5,924 nt of DNA. It comes from Deltaproteobacteria bacterium. Its GTDB lineage: Bacteria > Desulfobacterota_B > Binatia > Bin18. The notes beneath the pieces were generated by a model that was not told where the DNA came from, made no database searches, and was given only the letters and a program-made list of their open reading frames with translations. Positions 5,427 through 5,924 of this stretch are shown one piece after another. The stretch lies in contig JAAXHF010000469.1 of the NCBI GenBank assembly GCA_012271025.1, forward strand, positions 1 to 5,924, given 5' to 3'. The position numbers and the translations under genes were made by a program. Within the stretch, counting starts at the first letter, position 1. Each line of letters opens with the position of its first letter.

Positions 5427-5498
5427 CAAGTCTACTATACCGTTGTCGCTGAGGGCCGGTTTGTGACGCTGGATAATTGGGAAGCCAGATTTTCATAA
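5427..5498 (+). pseudogene. In-frame continuation of the binding-protein gene beyond TAG (23 codons plus TAA)
   Basis: In the same frame after TAG 5424-5426 there are 23 sense codons, then TAA at 5496-5498. They encode QVYYTVVAEGRFVTLDNW followed by five more residues. The sequence SFGPERRQGL before the stop joined to QVYYTVV...GRFV after it matches the usual end of Leu/Ile/Val-type binding proteins (HQG-x-x-V-x-x-TV-x-x-GRFV pattern). This stretch is therefore the natural C-terminus, separated by a nonsense codon, not intergenic filler. The full ancestral product would be 435 residues and would end one base before the sensor's ATG. Whether TAG is a real mutation, a sequencing error or read through cannot be settled from the sequence. 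Confidence 0.75.
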
Positions 5499-5499
5499 C

Positions 5500-5924
5500 A
5501 TGAAGGTCCACAAACTTTTTCAGAAAACGCTGTTCGGCGTGTTTTTTCTGTTTGGGGTGATCAGCCTGTCAACCTCCATTCCGTGTGTCTACACGGTCGA
5601 TACACATTTGTCGGAGGAGTACGAGAGCAATAGCAAGAACATTGCCAAGACCATCGCCGATTCGAGCGTGGACATTCTCTTGAATCGGGACCTGGCGGCC
5701 CTGCAATCGCTCATCGACCAGTTCGTCGAAATTCAGAGCATCCGCTACATCTACATCACAGACGAAACAGGCGAGTTGCTGGCCCACACCTTTGTTCCCG
5801 GCATTCCCGAAGAGATTCGGCTCGGAGATGCGACGCGTACCGAGACCGTGGAACGCAATCTGCCCGGCATGGGAGATTTCGTGGAAGTGGGCAGCCCAAT
5901 TCTGGCCGGCGTTGCCGGCACCGT
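5500..5924 (+). CDS. Membrane sensor protein, N-terminal part (likely receptor kinase or other signalling output; cut by window edge)
   Basis: Seen: 141 codons from ATG running off the right edge. A basic N-terminus (MKVHKLFQK) is followed by a transmembrane helix at about 11-31. Then comes an extracytoplasmic domain with a long helix (SEEYESNSKNIAKTIADSS, 38-56) and the strand pair IRYIYITDETGELLAHTF (81-98). At the end of the window EVGSPILAGVAGT resembles the PI-x-x-G-x-x-G strand that precedes the second membrane helix in Cache/PAS-like sensor domains. The output domain lies outside the window, so histidine kinase, cyclase, GGDEF or phosphatase are all possible. The gene begins 73 bp after the TAG of the binding-protein gene but one base after the TAA of its full-length frame. 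No good ribosome binding site is present (GGGAAG is 15 nt away), so translation is probably coupled to the upstream gene. Confidence 0.8.
   Translation, partial: MKVHKLFQKTLFGVFFLFGVISLSTSIPCVYTVDTHLSEEYESNSKNIAKTIADSSVDILLNRDLAALQSLIDQFVEIQSIRYIYITDETGELLAHTFVPGIPEEIRLGDATRTETVERNLPGMGDFVEVGSPILAGVAGT

Noticed and set aside
4047..5429. A 460-codon open frame on the minus strand
   Set aside because: It lies opposite the substrate-binding protein, which has family landmarks, a signal peptide and a ribosome binding site; the antisense product has none.

Overview
This is a GC-rich (about 60% by eye) bacterial chromosomal window with seven protein-coding genes, two of them cut by the window ends, and one tRNA. 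Split genes for the deazaflavin (F420/FO) pathway, a periplasmic substrate-binding protein with a Tat-like signal and a membrane sensor suggest an uncultivated, probably diderm F420-making bacterium. Tectomicrobia, Binatota or similar lineages are possible, but the window alone does not place it. No mobile element, CRISPR array or phage gene was found.

Left part, minus strand (1-1962): a 135-aa two-helix membrane protein of unknown function (1555-1962), then cofG (292-1470) and the beginning of cofH (242 to beyond position 1). cofG and cofH encode the two radical-SAM halves of FO synthase, which makes the F420 chromophore. Both start with GTG behind good Shine-Dalgarno sequences. A promoter-like site with a perfect TTGACA lies just upstream of cofG (1501-1529).

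Middle part, plus strand (2052-3901): a crotonase-family enoyl-CoA hydratase/isomerase gene is followed 22 bp later by a PPP-type metallophosphatase gene. Next come a CAT-anticodon tRNA (3644-3717) and a 41-aa single-helix membrane microprotein with an excellent ribosome binding site (3776-3901).

Right part, plus strand (4191-5924): a Leu/Ile/Val-type substrate-binding protein is followed by the start of a membrane sensor protein. No transporter permease or ATPase gene is seen between them, so the binding protein may present a ligand to the sensor rather than feed a transporter.

The most notable observation is an in-frame TAG at 5424-5426 in the binding-protein gene. The same frame continues for 23 sense codons that read like the usual C-terminal end of this family, and stops at a TAA one base before the sensor's ATG. 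This is either a recent nonsense mutation, a sequence error or a readthrough site. A second structural oddity is an 8-bp hairpin that abuts the start codon of the 135-aa membrane protein and holds most of its Shine-Dalgarno sequence in the loop.
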